The position numbers were made by a program, and so were the translations under genes. The notes below the pieces were generated by a model. It was not told the DNA's origin and did not search any database. It was given only the letters and a program-made list of their open reading frames with translations. From positions 3,235,501 through 3,299,500 of the forward strand of contig NZ_CP045372.1 of the NCBI RefSeq assembly GCF_009363555.1: DNA of 64,000 bases, read 5' to 3'. Origin of the DNA: Sulfitobacter sp. THAF37 (GTDB taxonomy: Bacteria > Pseudomonadota > Alphaproteobacteria > Rhodobacterales > Rhodobacteraceae). Positions 27,196 to 38,068 of the stretch are shown piece after piece. Position 1 is the stretch's first letter. Each line of letters opens with the position of its first letter.

Positions 27196-28845
27196 TCATC
27201 CCGCCAATAACGCCTCTGCCGCGGCGCGGGCCGCATCCGTCACCTGATCGCCGGACAACATGCGCGCCACCTCATCCACCCGCTCTGGCTGGCTCAGCTG
27301 CACAACGGTCGATGTGGTCAGGCCCCGGCTCACCGCCTTGGCCACGCGCCAGTGATGCGCACCCAGTGCCGCAACCTGCGGCGAATGGGTCACGACCAGC
27401 ACCTGACCCTCTTCTGCCAGGGCGGACAGCCGTCGGCCCACCGCATCCGCCGTGGCCCCGCCGACGCCGCGGTCGATCTCGTCAAAGATCAGGGTGAGAC
27501 CGGATTGCCGCTGCGTGAGGCAGACCTTCAGCGCCAACAGGAACCGGCTGAGTTCCCCCCCGGACGCGATCTTGCCCAAAGGACCGGCAGGTGCGCCGGG
27601 GTTGGTGGCCACGGTGAACGCAACCGCGTCGCGCCCCTCCGGCCCCGGCTCTTCGGGTTCGATCCGGGTCTCGAAAACCGCACGCTCCATCTTGAGCGGG
27701 GCCAGTTCCGCCGTGACCGCCTTGTCCAGCTTCCGGGCGGCCTTGGCCCGTGCCGCGCTCAGCGCCTCGGCCGCAGCGTCGTAATCCGCCTGCGCATCGC
27801 GCACCGCATGTTCCAGTCCGGCCTGCGCGGCCTCGCCTGCGTCCAGCGCATCCAGCTTGGCGCGCAGCGTGCCCGCGAACCCGGCCAGATCGTCCGGCGC
27901 CACGTCATGCTTGCGCGCCAGCCCCCGGATGGCGAACAGTCGCTCTTCGGTTTCTTCCAGTTCCAGCGGGTTGAAGGACATGCCGTCGATGGCATCGGCC
28001 ACGCCCGACATCGCCTCGTCCAGCTCGACCATGGCACGGTTCAGCGCGGCCATCGGCGCCTCCAGCGCCCCCTCGGCCCGCGCCGCTGCCCCATCGAGCC
28101 AGCGCAGCGCATCGCCCAGGGCCCTTTCGGCCCCGTTCTGGCCCATGATCTCGTAGGCGTTGACCACATCGGCGCGGATCTTCTCGGCGCTTTGCATCAG
28201 GCGCCGACGGGTGTCGAGCGCCGCTTCCTCGCCCTCCTGCGGGTCCAGCTTGTCCAGCTCGGCGACGGCGTGACGCAGAAATTCCTCTTCCGCCGCGATG
28301 GCCGCACGTTCCTGCGCCGCCTTGTCCGCCGCCTTGCGCGCCGCCGACAGCGCCGCCCAGGCGCTGCGGGTCTTGGCAATCGCCGCCCCGTTGCCCGCGA
28401 AATCGTCCAGGATGTTGCGGTGCCCCCGCGGGTTCAGCAACCCGCGGTCATCGTGCTGGCCGTGCAGTTCGACCAGCGTGTCCGACAACGCGCGCAGAAC
28501 CTCGCCCGAACACCGGCGGTCATTCACCCAGGAGGTCTTGCGCCCGTCCGAGGTGTTGATGCGCCGCAGGATCAGCTCGTCCCCCTCCGGCAGCCCCGCT
28601 TCTTGCAGCACACGGCGCGCGGCATGGCCCGGCGGCAGATCGAACCAGGCGGTGACTTCGCCCTGTTCGGCCCCCTGCCGCACCAGATCGGCGCGCCCGC
28701 GCCAGCCCAGCACGAACCCCAGACTGTCCAGAAGAATGGATTTCCCCGCCCCGGTCTCGCCCGTCAGCACATTCAGACCCGGCTGAAAGCCAAGCTCCAG
28801 CCGATCTATGATCAGCATGTCCGAAATATCCAGTCCGCGCAGCAT
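27196..28845 (-). CDS. recN: DNA repair protein RecN
   Basis: An SMC-like ATPase that acts in double-strand break repair. It is 549 residues, normal for RecN. Walker A is GETGAGKS at 29-36; a long coiled coil occupies about 155-370; the signature and Walker B (LTLIFDEIDRGVGG) lie near 455-470. It begins LRGLDISDMLIIDRLELGF, the usual RecN start. It follows bamD by 38 bp on the same strand. SOS control cannot be judged, as no clear alphaproteobacterial LexA box (GTTC-N7-GTTC) was found just upstream. Confidence 0.96.
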   Translation of the reverse strand: MLRGLDISDMLIIDRLELGFQPGLNVLTGETGAGKSILLDSLGFVLGWRGRADLVRQGAEQGEVTAWFDLPPGHAARRVLQEAGLPEGDELILRRINTSDGRKTSWVNDRRCSGEVLRALSDTLVELHGQHDDRGLLNPRGHRNILDDFAGNGAAIAKTRSAWAALSAARKAADKAAQERAAIAAEEEFLRHAVAELDKLDPQEGEEAALDTRRRLMQSAEKIRADVVNAYEIMGQNGAERALGDALRWLDGAAARAEGALEAPMAALNRAMVELDEAMSGVADAIDGMSFNPLELEETEERLFAIRGLARKHDVAPDDLAGFAGTLRAKLDALDAGEAAQAGLEHAVRDAQADYDAAAEALSAARAKAARKLDKAVTAELAPLKMERAVFETRIEPEEPGPEGRDAVAFTVATNPGAPAGPLGKIASGGELSRFLLALKVCLTQRQSGLTLIFDEIDRGVGGATADAVGRRLSALAEEGQVLVVTHSPQVAALGAHHWRVAKAVSRGLTTSTVVQLSQPERVDEVARMLSGDQVTDAARAAAEALLAG

Positions 28846-28883
28846 GACAGCTTTCCGATGGGCCGGGCGTCAACCCGGCCTGC

Positions 28884-29753
28884 TTACAACCACTCGCCCT
28901 TGATGGTCTGGCGGTAGATCGCGCCCAGCCAGTTATTCTTGTAGAAGGCCGGTTGCAGCCCCTGCCCGGTCAGCAGCTTGTAGCTGTCCTCGTACCAGTC
29001 GCTGCCCTGGAAGTTGTGGCCCAGGATCGCGCCCGCGGTCTGCGCCTCCTGCGTGAGGCCCAGCGACAGGTACGCTTCGACCAGACGATGCAGCGCCTCG
29101 GCGGTGTGGGTCGTGGTTTGGAAATCCTCCACCACCACACGGAACCGGTTGATCGCCGCGGTATAATGGTTGCGGCGCAGGTAATAGCGACCGATTTCCA
29201 TTTCCTTGCCCGCAAGGTGGTCGAAGGCGAGGTCGAACTTGAGGATCGCCGCCTTGGCGTATTCGCTGTCCGGGTACCGTTCGATCACATCGCGCAGCGA
29301 TTGCAGCGCCTGGAAGGTCAGGCCCTGATCCCGGCCAACCTCGTCGATCTGGTCATAATAGCTGAGCGCCAGCAGATACTGCGCATAGGCCGCGTCATCG
29401 TCATCGGGGTAAAAGTCGATGAACCGCTGCGCGGCAGACCGGCTGTTGGGGTAATCCTGATCCTGATGATAGGAGAACGCCTGCATGATCAGCGCACGCT
29501 TGGCCCATTCGGAATAGGGGTACAGCCGCTCGATCTCGGCGAAATAGAACGCCGCTTCCTGCGGCTGACGGCGGTTCAGCTCGAATTCGCCCCGCTCGAA
29601 GATCTGTTCCGCCGAATAGGTTTCCAGCGGAATCTCCTGCGGGTTGAAGAAATTCTTCGTGAAACGACCTGTGTCCTGACCACCGCAGGCACCAAGGGCG
29701 GCCAGCACCAACACCGCACCGATCAACCGCTTGCGCGACACCGTTCGAGACAT
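28884..29753 (-). CDS. bamD: Outer membrane protein assembly factor BamD
   Basis: The essential lipoprotein of the BAM complex, which inserts beta-barrel proteins into the outer membrane. It is 289 residues. The signal ends in the lipobox LGAC with lipidated Cys23. TPR-like repeats follow (YFAEIERLYPYSEWAKRALIMQAFSYHQDQDY, FIDFYPDDDDAAYAQYLLALSYYDQ). The ATG at 29753 follows GAAGGGGGAA. It lies between lpxC and recN on the same strand, an order common in Rhodobacterales. Confidence 0.95.
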   Translation of the reverse strand: MSRTVSRKRLIGAVLVLAALGACGGQDTGRFTKNFFNPQEIPLETYSAEQIFERGEFELNRRQPQEAAFYFAEIERLYPYSEWAKRALIMQAFSYHQDQDYPNSRSAAQRFIDFYPDDDDAAYAQYLLALSYYDQIDEVGRDQGLTFQALQSLRDVIERYPDSEYAKAAILKFDLAFDHLAGKEMEIGRYYLRRNHYTAAINRFRVVVEDFQTTTHTAEALHRLVEAYLSLGLTQEAQTAGAILGHNFQGSDWYEDSYKLLTGQGLQPAFYKNNWLGAIYRQTIKGEWL

Positions 29754-29817
29754 GCGTTCCCCCTTCGTCCGGCCCTGCGACCCCGTGTTGAGCATCTGAC
29801 TACCACAATATTTTGCG

Positions 29818-29832
29818 ATGCAAAACTTGCAT
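29818..29832. promoter_or_regulatory. Short palindrome upstream of bamD
   Basis: ATGCAA-AAC-TTGCAT, a perfect 6-bp inverted repeat in an AT-rich patch 65 bp before the bamD start. It could be an operator or part of a promoter; no known consensus fits. Confidence 0.3.
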
Positions 29833-29956
29833 TACGCGCTTTGTAGCAAGGTGGCGTTCAAATGCTTCAACACGACCATGCCAGATGGCTTTGTATCGGG
29901 GATACAGCGCCTTGCAGCGCGATTCAATGGGTGTAAAGCGATACCGAGACCGCCTC

Positions 29957-30898
29957 TCAGGCGACCTGCGGGATCTCGTCCCAGACCAGACCGGAGCCGG
30001 GCAGACGCGCCGCCATGAGCGGGTCGCATTTGACCAGCCGGACAGCGTCCGGCGTTGCGAAAAGCGCGCGAAGCAGCGTGTTGGTCAGCGAATGACCCGC
30101 CCGATAGCCGGTGTAATGCCCCAGGAGCGGCGCACCGGCCAGCGCGAGGTCGCCCAGCGCATCCAGCATCTTGTGACGCACCGGTTCATCCGCGTGGCGC
30201 AGACCGCCCGGCGTCAGGATCGTGTCGCCGTCCACGACGACCGCGTTTTCCGCGGTGCCGCCCAGGGCCAGACCATTGGCGTGCATCGCTTCCACGTCCG
30301 CGCGGCGGCAGAATGTCCGGCTGTCGCAAAGCTCCCGCGCGAAGGACCCGTTGTTCATCGCCAGGGTCTTTTTCTGGTGTCCGATGGCCCGATCGGCAAA
30401 GTCGATTTCGAAGTCGATACGCAGCGTGTCCGAGGGCGCCAGCGTCGCACGCGCCTCTCCGTCGGTGACGGTGACTTCCTTCAGGACTTCGAACGCCATC
30501 ACGGGCGCGGCCAGCAAACGGATGCCACGCTGCATGAAGCCGCGTACAAACTGCACGGAAGACCCGTCGAGGATCGGCACTTCGGGGCCGTCAATCTCGA
30601 CCAATGCGTTGTGGATGCCGCACCCGGCGAGCGCCGCCATGATGTGTTCGACCGTGGAAACATGCAGGCCCGCCGCGTTCTCCAGCTTGGTGCACAGCGG
30701 CGACCGGTTGACCGCGTCCCAGCGTGCAGGGATCAGCCTGTCACCCAGCGCGATGTCTGTCCGCTTGAACCAGATGCCGTGATGCGCGCTGGCGGGATTC
30801 ACTGTCACGGTGGCCGGCGCGCCCGAGTGCAGGCCATGACCGCCGAAGGAGATCGGGGATTTGATGGTTGTTTGCACGTGCTCGTCCTCAAGGTTCAT
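29957..30898 (-). CDS. lpxC: UDP-3-O-acyl-N-acetylglucosamine deacetylase
   Basis: A zinc enzyme that commits UDP-acyl-GlcNAc to lipid A synthesis in the cytosol. It is 313 residues. The family blocks are FGGHGLHSG at 18-26, the TVEH zinc ligand His85, the second zinc pair His242 and Asp246 in HKMLDALGD, and His269 in YRAGHS. It lies downstream of ftsZ on the same strand, as in many dcw clusters, after a terminator. Confidence 0.97.
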   Translation of the reverse strand: MNLEDEHVQTTIKSPISFGGHGLHSGAPATVTVNPASAHHGIWFKRTDIALGDRLIPARWDAVNRSPLCTKLENAAGLHVSTVEHIMAALAGCGIHNALVEIDGPEVPILDGSSVQFVRGFMQRGIRLLAAPVMAFEVLKEVTVTDGEARATLAPSDTLRIDFEIDFADRAIGHQKKTLAMNNGSFARELCDSRTFCRRADVEAMHANGLALGGTAENAVVVDGDTILTPGGLRHADEPVRHKMLDALGDLALAGAPLLGHYTGYRAGHSLTNTLLRALFATPDAVRLVKCDPLMAARLPGSGLVWDEIPQVA

Positions 30899-31026
30899 AG
30901 ATCGTTGTCTAAGTTGAACCCAGAACTAGGGGGCCTGTTCACTTCACTCAACTCAATCTTTGCAACCGACTGAAACATGTCTGTCACATATGCGCGCAAT
31001 CGCGCCCTACCGATTACAAACCTTTG

Positions 31027-31063
31027 ATAAAAAAGGAAAAGGGCCGCCCGAGGGCGACCCTTT
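31027..31063 (-). terminator. Rho-independent terminator of ftsZ
   Basis: Just past the ftsZ stop, AAAGGG (31063-31058 on the minus strand) pairs with the CCCTTTT ending near 31037, enclosing a GC-rich arm. It is followed by TTTTCCTTTTTT. This closes the dcw cluster, so lpxC probably has its own promoter in the following 130 bp. Confidence 0.8.
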
Positions 31064-31083
31064 GTTACACAATATGTGAGGTC

Positions 31084-32736
<1,653 letters not shown>

Positions 32737-32847
32737 GTGCTGTCCGCCTGTTTTTTAGCCCACGTCCCATGAGCGCTTCTTCGTCATAAATTCAGGAAAG
32801 CTTAACGGTTTGAGGCCGCATCGTCACCTATAAAACACCATAATTAC

Positions 32848-32859
32848 CCCACATGTGGG
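32848..32859. promoter_or_regulatory. 12-bp palindrome and GANTC site upstream of ftsZ
   Basis: CCCACATGTGGG is a perfect palindrome 112 bp before the ftsZ start. Three bases away is GAATC (32862-32866), a CcrM methylation site (GANTC). Both lie in the only sizeable gap in the ftsQ-ftsA-ftsZ run. Division genes of alphaproteobacteria are often controlled through such sites, but the palindrome matches no consensus known to me. Confidence 0.35.
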
Positions 32860-32911
32860 CAGAATCTTGCTGATTTTTCCCGTATGTCGGTGGACCCACT
32901 TCATATTGCGA

Positions 32912-34246
32912 TCACCAGTTGTCTCTGAACCATTTTACCGCCCGTTTCAGCGAGCGCGCCGGGTATCTGTCGGCGGGAATGTCGAAGTCCCACCATTCGT
33001 CCTGCGGATGCGCCGCAAAGAGCGACAGACCGACGGCCGAAGCAAAGCCCGGACCGGTTGCGGCCTGTGGCAGGCCATGCACCCGCAGCGGGCGGCCCAG
33101 CCGCACCTGCTGGCCCAGGATCTTGGACGCCAGCCCGTCCAGGCCCGGGATCTGGCTGCCCCCGCCGGTCAGGACGATCTGCTGGCTGGGCAGGTGGTCG
33201 AACCCGGCAGCGTCCAGCCGCACGCGCACCTCTTCGAGGATCTCTTCGACCCGCGGGCGCATGATGCCGATCAGCTCTGCCCGGCTGGCGGTGCGGCGGT
33301 CGTGTTCGTAATCCCCCGTCTCGCCGCCGATCTCGATCATCTCGCGGTCATCCATGCCAGTGGCATGCACCCCGCCGTAGAACGTCTTGATCCGTTCGGC
33401 ATTGGCCGTGGGAACCTGTAGCCCCATCGAGATGTCCGAGGTCACATGGTCCCCGCCCATCCGCACTGAATCCGCATAGATCATGTGTTTCTTGATAAAG
33501 ATCGACACCCCGGTCGACCCGCCGCCCATGTCGATACAGGCGGCACCCAGTTCCTGCTCGTCCTCCACCAGTGACGAAATGCCCGACACATAGGCCGAGT
33601 TTGCGATACCTGCGAGTTCCAGGTCGCACCGCCTGATGCAATGCGCCAGGTGCTGGACGGTCGCGGCGTCGACCGTCAGCATGTGCATGTCCACCGACAG
33701 CGTATTGCCCAGCTGGCCGCGCGGGTCGATCAGGCCGGAGCGATGATCGAGCGCAAAGTTCACGGGCTGCGCGTGCAGCACCTCGCGGTCCTCGCCGTAT
33801 TCCGGGACGTCGCAGCTTGCCAGCACCTGCGCCACGTCCTGCTCCGTCACCGCCTGCCCGTCCAGCTCGATCTGCGCATCCAGCCCGTAGCTGCGCGGTT
33901 CGGCGCCGGAGAAACAGGCGATCACATGATCCACGCGGATCCCGGCCATCTTCTGCGCCGCCTGCAACGCCGTGCGAATGGCGCGCTCCGTCTCGCTCAT
34001 CACGCAGATTTCGCCAAAGCGCACCCCGCGCGACCGGGTGGTCGCGGCGCCGATGACGCGGAACCCCGATTGCCCCGCCAGCGATCCGATCTCGCCCTCT
34101 TCGCCCAGTTCACCACTGCCGTCAAAGCGCAGCACCAGGCAGGCGATCTTGGAGGTCCCCACATCGAGAATGGCCACGACACCCCTTTGCATCGCAATCC
34201 GGCGCATGTTCCGCATCGAGCGTTGACTGTCGTAAAGGTCCATCAT
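32912..34246 (-). CDS. ftsA: Cell division protein FtsA
   Basis: The actin-like ATPase that tethers FtsZ to the membrane. It is 444 residues. Family segments are VAILDVGTSKIACLV near 26-40 (phosphate 1), the SHS2 insert, and DMGGGSTGVSIFIKK near 235 (phosphate 2). The C-terminal helix (residues ~430-444, SLKRAVKWFRDNW) is the amphipathic membrane-targeting sequence. It follows ftsQ by 30 bp. Confidence 0.97.
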   Translation of the reverse strand: MMDLYDSQRSMRNMRRIAMQRGVVAILDVGTSKIACLVLRFDGSGELGEEGEIGSLAGQSGFRVIGAATTRSRGVRFGEICVMSETERAIRTALQAAQKMAGIRVDHVIACFSGAEPRSYGLDAQIELDGQAVTEQDVAQVLASCDVPEYGEDREVLHAQPVNFALDHRSGLIDPRGQLGNTLSVDMHMLTVDAATVQHLAHCIRRCDLELAGIANSAYVSGISSLVEDEQELGAACIDMGGGSTGVSIFIKKHMIYADSVRMGGDHVTSDISMGLQVPTANAERIKTFYGGVHATGMDDREMIEIGGETGDYEHDRRTASRAELIGIMRPRVEEILEEVRVRLDAAGFDHLPSQQIVLTGGGSQIPGLDGLASKILGQQVRLGRPLRVHGLPQAATGPGFASAVGLSLFAAHPQDEWWDFDIPADRYPARSLKRAVKWFRDNW

Positions 34247-34276
34247 CGTGTCACTGCCTTGTGATATGGCCGGGAT

Positions 34277-35164
34277 CTAGTGTCCCGAGCTCTGTATTAT
34301 GTTCCACCACGCTTCGGTGGCTTCCTGTGTCATTCTGACTGTCGGCCGCTGGGCCAGCCGCATGTCCACATGGGACACATCGCGGGTCAGCATTTCCTGC
34401 GCGCCTTCCAGCGCGATCACCCGTTCCAGCGCCCGCAGGGCATCGGTTTCGGGCAGCAGGATGCGCTGCCCGCGGTCCAGCACCACGTCCCAGCGCCGCG
34501 CCCCCATGCGCACCAGCCCCCGCACGCGATCCGCGATCGGCGCGGTCGCCTGGATCAGGATCAGCGCCTCGGGCACATGGCGGGCCGCCCCTTCGCCCGC
34601 GATCAGCGGCAGGTCGGGGCGTTCGGTGCGGCTGGCGATGGGGCCGACGGGTGCGCCGCCCTCGTCCACCAGCGTCAGACCCTCGGCGGTGCGCCAGATG
34701 GCCACCGGAACGCGGGGCATCACAATCACCTGAAGCACCCCGCCCGGCTTGATCCGGACGCTGGCGTTCTTGACACTGTTCAACGACTTTATCGTCTCGC
34801 GCACCTGCTCCAGATCCAGGTCGAAGGAGCTGAGCGGAAACTCGATCGGCACCGCCGCGCGGATGTCGGCGGCCAGCTTGTCTTCCGCGCCGTCGATGGC
34901 CATCAGCTTGACCATGAATTCCGGGCGCTCTTCGATCGCGCGGCGTGCCTCCGCGACGCCATCGACGATCCGGGCGCGGCGCGTGTCATCGGCCAGATAG
35001 ATGGTACCGGCCAAAAGCGTCAGGCAGAACGGCACGCCCGCCCGCAGCATCAGCCGGAAACCCGGCGTCAGCATCAGCCGCTGCATGCGCCAGGCCCAGC
35101 GGGACGGTGCAGGATCGGCCTTCGGCGTCGTCGGGGTGTTCTTGCGGCGGATCAACGATCGCAT
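34277..35164 (-). CDS. ftsQ: Cell division protein FtsQ
   Basis: A bitopic inner-membrane protein linking early and late divisome proteins. It is 295 residues: a cytosolic N-terminus rich in Arg/Lys, one membrane segment near 39-57 ([17 protein letters not shown]), a POTRA domain from ~85 ([35 protein letters not shown]) and a beta domain to ~285 ending [13 protein letters not shown]. It overlaps the ddl gene end by 13 bp. Confidence 0.94.
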   Translation of the reverse strand: MRSLIRRKNTPTTPKADPAPSRWAWRMQRLMLTPGFRLMLRAGVPFCLTLLAGTIYLADDTRRARIVDGVAEARRAIEERPEFMVKLMAIDGAEDKLAADIRAAVPIEFPLSSFDLDLEQVRETIKSLNSVKNASVRIKPGGVLQVIVMPRVPVAIWRTAEGLTLVDEGGAPVGPIASRTERPDLPLIAGEGAARHVPEALILIQATAPIADRVRGLVRMGARRWDVVLDRGQRILLPETDALRALERVIALEGAQEMLTRDVSHVDMRLAQRPTVRMTQEATEAWWNIIQSSGH

Positions 35165-36069
35165 GAGGCGTCCTCCACCATCCAGGCGCAGAGATCGGGA
35201 AACGACATGCCGCAGGCCTGCGCCTGTTCGGGCGACAGCGACGTCGCGGTCATGCCCGGTTGGGTGTTCGTCTCAAGCAGGACAAGCCCATCGGCGCCGC
35301 GCGCCTCGTCCCAGCGGAAATCGGTGCGGCTGACGCCCCGACACCCCAGCGCCTCATGGGCGCGCAGGGCGTATTCCAGGCACAGATCGAAAATGTCGGC
35401 GGGAATGTCGGCGGGCACCACATGTGTCGATCCCCCCGCCTTGTACTTGGCGTCGTAATCGTACCAGCCGGTGGTGATGATGTCGGTCACGGTCAGCGCG
35501 CGGTCGCCCATGACCGTGGTGGTCAGCTCGCGCCCCGGCGCATAGGTTTCGACCATGACGAACTCCGGCATGGCATCGTCAAGCTGCGGCGGGCCATTGT
35601 TTTCCTCGTTGACGAGGTAGACCCCCACGGAGGAGCCTTCGTTGTTCGGCTTGACCACATAGGGCGGCGCCATGACATGATGCGCGATCACCTCGGCCTT
35701 GCAGCGGATGAAGCTTTCGACCACCGGCAGGCCTGCGCGGCGGTAGACGTCCTTGCTGCGCTGCTTGTCCATCGCGAGCGATGACGCCAGCACGCCGGAG
35801 TGGCTGTAGGGGATGCCCATCCATTCAAGAAGCCCCTGCACGCAGCCATCTTCACCCCAGCGGCCATGCAGGCAATTCAGAACGGCGTCGGGCTTGAGAT
35901 CGGTCAGGACCGCACAGAGGTCGCGGCCTGCATCGACCTCGACCACCTCGTATCCGCCATGTTCCCGCAGTGCGGCCGCGCACGCGCGCCCCGATGAAAG
36001 CGACACCTCGCGTTCTGCCGAGGGTCCGCCCAATAGTACCGCCACTGTCGGGTTTGTCCTGCTCGACAT
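35152..36069 (-). CDS. ddl: D-alanine--D-alanine ligase
   Basis: An ATP-grasp enzyme that joins two D-Ala for peptidoglycan. It is 305 residues. The start [27 protein letters not shown] gives the usual N-terminal glycine loop and the Glu-Ser pair of Ddl. The ATP-grasp segment [17 protein letters not shown] lies near 135-150. The C-terminal [19 protein letters not shown] holds the metal ligands. The start at 36069 is chosen over an upstream ATG because the protein then begins as homologues do. Confidence 0.96.
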   Translation of the reverse strand: MSSRTNPTVAVLLGGPSAEREVSLSSGRACAAALREHGGYEVVEVDAGRDLCAVLTDLKPDAVLNCLHGRWGEDGCVQGLLEWMGIPYSHSGVLASSLAMDKQRSKDVYRRAGLPVVESFIRCKAEVIAHHVMAPPYVVKPNNEGSSVGVYLVNEENNGPPQLDDAMPEFVMVETYAPGRELTTTVMGDRALTVTDIITTGWYDYDAKYKAGGSTHVVPADIPADIFDLCLEYALRAHEALGCRGVSRTDFRWDEARGADGLVLLETNTQPGMTATSLSPEQAQACGMSFPDLCAWMVEDASCDR

Positions 36070-36138
36070 ACCCACTGAAGTGCCTTTGTCCCGGGCCATT
36101 TTCGGCCCATTGTTATTATGGTTTTCGCCGTTTTCGGC

Positions 36139-37086
36139 TTATGCCTCCGCGTCCGGCCCGTCCAGAAAATCGCCGATCCGCATGATTTCCCATTCTAGCG
36201 TGATCCCGCTGGAATCGTAAACCTTTTTTCGCACCTCTTCGCCAAGGTTTTCAAGGTCGGCGGCGGTCGCGTCCTGCGCATTGATGAGGAAGTTGGAATG
36301 TTTCGGGCTCATCTGTGCGCCACCCAGCCGCGCACCGCGCATGCCCGCGTCGTCAATGACCTTCCACGCCTTCAGGTCGTGGACGTCATCGGCCTGCCCG
36401 GTGCTGGAAAAACCCGCCGGGTTGCGGAAGGTGCTCCCGGCAGAGCGGTCCCTGGTGGGCTGCGTGTCGTCCCGTTTGGCCAGCTGCGCGGCCATACGCG
36501 CATGCAGGTCCTCCGGCGCCGCGCGGGGCGGCGCGAAAACCGCGCTGACGATCACCGCGCCCTCGGCCAGATCGCTCTGGCGGTAGCGGAAGTTCAGGTC
36601 CCCCGCGGTCAGGGTCACGATTTCGCCCGCGCGGGTCACGGCCTGCGCACTGACGAAGTGATCCGCGGTGTAGCTGCCGTAACAACCGGCGTTCATGCGC
36701 ACCGCGCCGCCGATGCTGCCGGGAATGGTGCGCAGAAACGTCAGGTCCAGCCCCGCATCCGCTGCTTTCCGGGCCACATGCGCATCCAGCGCGGCGGCCC
36801 CCGCGATCACATGCCCGCCGCTGATCTCGATCCCGTTGAAGCCCCGCCCGAGCCGGATCACCACCGCCCGCAGCCCGCCGTCGCGCACGATCAGGTTGGA
36901 TCCGACGCCCATCGGAAAAACCGCCACGTCACGGGGCAAAGCGGCCAGAAAACCGCTCAGGTCGTCAAGATCGGCAGGCTGGAACAGGTGGTCCGCCGGG
37001 CCGCCCACGCGCAACCATGTCAGATCGCTCAGCATGCGCCGAGCCGTGAGTTTGCCGCGCACGACCGGAAGATGTGTGTTGCTCAT
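36139..37086 (-). CDS. murB: UDP-N-acetylenolpyruvoylglucosamine reductase
   Basis: An FAD enzyme that makes UDP-MurNAc in the cytosol. It is 315 residues. The FAD-binding region includes [21 protein letters not shown] near 60-80 and [21 protein letters not shown] near 115-140. The catalytic Ser lies in [13 protein letters not shown] and the Glu in the C-terminal [13 protein letters not shown]. It is followed by ddl and preceded by three small membrane genes. Confidence 0.97.
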   Translation of the reverse strand: MSNTHLPVVRGKLTARRMLSDLTWLRVGGPADHLFQPADLDDLSGFLAALPRDVAVFPMGVGSNLIVRDGGLRAVVIRLGRGFNGIEISGGHVIAGAAALDAHVARKAADAGLDLTFLRTIPGSIGGAVRMNAGCYGSYTADHFVSAQAVTRAGEIVTLTAGDLNFRYRQSDLAEGAVIVSAVFAPPRAAPEDLHARMAAQLAKRDDTQPTRDRSAGSTFRNPAGFSSTGQADDVHDLKAWKVIDDAGMRGARLGGAQMSPKHSNFLINAQDATAADLENLGEEVRKKVYDSSGITLEWEIMRIGDFLDGPDAEA

Positions 37087-37136
37087 GCCGCTGGATTAGC
37101 CGCATTGTCGGCACCCGTCAAACGGACGCTGCCCGG

Positions 37137-37430
37137 TCAGGATGTCGTGTCGTCGACCCGGCTGGCGCGGAACTGGCGCACCACCCGGCCCACCAGCCAG
37201 CCCGCGCCAAAGGCACAAAGGCCATAGAGCGTCAGCGCCGCCTGCGCCATCAGCGCATGCCCCTCCAGCGGGCGCGCGTCCAGATGCAGGGCCATCCACA
37301 GCATGTTCAGCGCCAGTCCCACCAGAAGGACACCGACAAATCCCATCGGCCTCACGCGGTAGCCCTGAATGGCGCAGGCCAGCATCCAAGCCCCGAGGAT
37401 CGCCACAAGGATGACGACGGTGCCGGTCAT
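37137..37430 (-). CDS. Small three-helix membrane protein, unknown function
   Basis: A 97-residue membrane protein with about three hydrophobic segments (5-22, 30-50 and 63-85). No family is recognised. Its ATG overlaps the TGA of the upstream DUF2484 gene (ATGA), so translation is coupled. It sits between the DUF2484 pair and murB in the dcw cluster and is probably cotranscribed with them. Confidence 0.75.
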   Translation of the reverse strand: MTGTVVILVAILGAWMLACAIQGYRVRPMGFVGVLLVGLALNMLWMALHLDARPLEGHALMAQAALTLYGLCAFGAGWLVGRVVRQFRASRVDDTTS

Positions 37431-37699
37431 TCGGCGGGCCCTTTGATGTCCCCCTGATCCACCCCCCGGCGCAGCCAGCGCATGAGGTAGATCACCGGCC
37501 AGCGCAGCACCGAACAGCCCCCCGCCAGCACCAGCAGTCCCACCCAGGGACCGTGCTGCATGGTGACATAGCCCAGTATCGGGATGCCGATGGCAATCAG
37601 CACATAGGCATTTCGCCAGTGGTGGTCCCGGCTTGGCGTCATCGCGATCACATTCGCCGCCAAGGCCCAGAAACAGGCCAGCACCAGTGATGGGCTCAC
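37427..37699 (-). CDS. DUF2484 family membrane protein (second copy)
   Basis: A 90-residue inner-membrane protein with about three hydrophobic segments. It aligns with the preceding gene product without gaps over most of its length: W-A/V-LAA-x-x-AM-P-R near the N-terminus, a shared GW/WxGLL core, then a RxPxxYLMxRLR basic end. DUF2484 is a Rhodobacterales family with no known function. It overlaps its neighbours by four bases on each side (ATGA), so the small genes form a coupled unit. Confidence 0.78.
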   Translation of the reverse strand: MSPSLVLACFWALAANVIAMTPSRDHHWRNAYVLIAIGIPILGYVTMQHGPWVGLLVLAGGCSVLRWPVIYLMRWLRRGVDQGDIKGPAE

Positions 37700-37947
37700 T
37701 GGGGCACCTCAAAGTCGCGCCCGCGCAGACGCGCCAGCAGATAGCGCAGAGGGTTGCGGTACATTGAGATGAAGGCGGCCAGCGCCAGCATTCCCATGAA
37801 CCAGCCCACATGGGAAACAATCGCCACGATCAGCACCGGCGCCGCCATCAGCAGCGCCACACCCGGCACATATTGCTGGCGCATCGGCAGCATCGCCACC
37901 GCGGCCGAAGCCAGCACCCACAGAACCGAAATCCATAAAAGCGTCAT
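37696..37947 (-). CDS. DUF2484 family membrane protein (first copy)
   Basis: An 83-residue inner-membrane protein. WISVLWVLASAAVAMLPMRQQYVPG at the N-terminus is the DUF2484 signature as remembered; two further hydrophobic stretches and a basic RNPLRYLLARLRGRD end follow. Function is unknown. The ATG at 37947 follows GGAGCTGCGGG. It is 121 bp downstream of murC, and its end overlaps the second copy. Confidence 0.82.
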   Translation of the reverse strand: MTLLWISVLWVLASAAVAMLPMRQQYVPGVALLMAAPVLIVAIVSHVGWFMGMLALAAFISMYRNPLRYLLARLRGRDFEVPQ

Positions 37948-38068
37948 GCCCGCAGCTCCTTCTTCTTCTTCCTCAAGCCGTCGCCCGCTTGTCGGGGCGT
38001 TCCGATCAGCCGGCTGGCGGGGTAGGACCACGCGCATACGGCAGAATTATGTCCCGGACCGCCGCCGC

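Noticed and set aside
26175..27497. A 440-codon plus-strand frame across the ClC and recN genes
   Set aside because: It spans two real minus-strand genes and is composed of Arg/Gln/His-rich sequence without similarity to known proteins.
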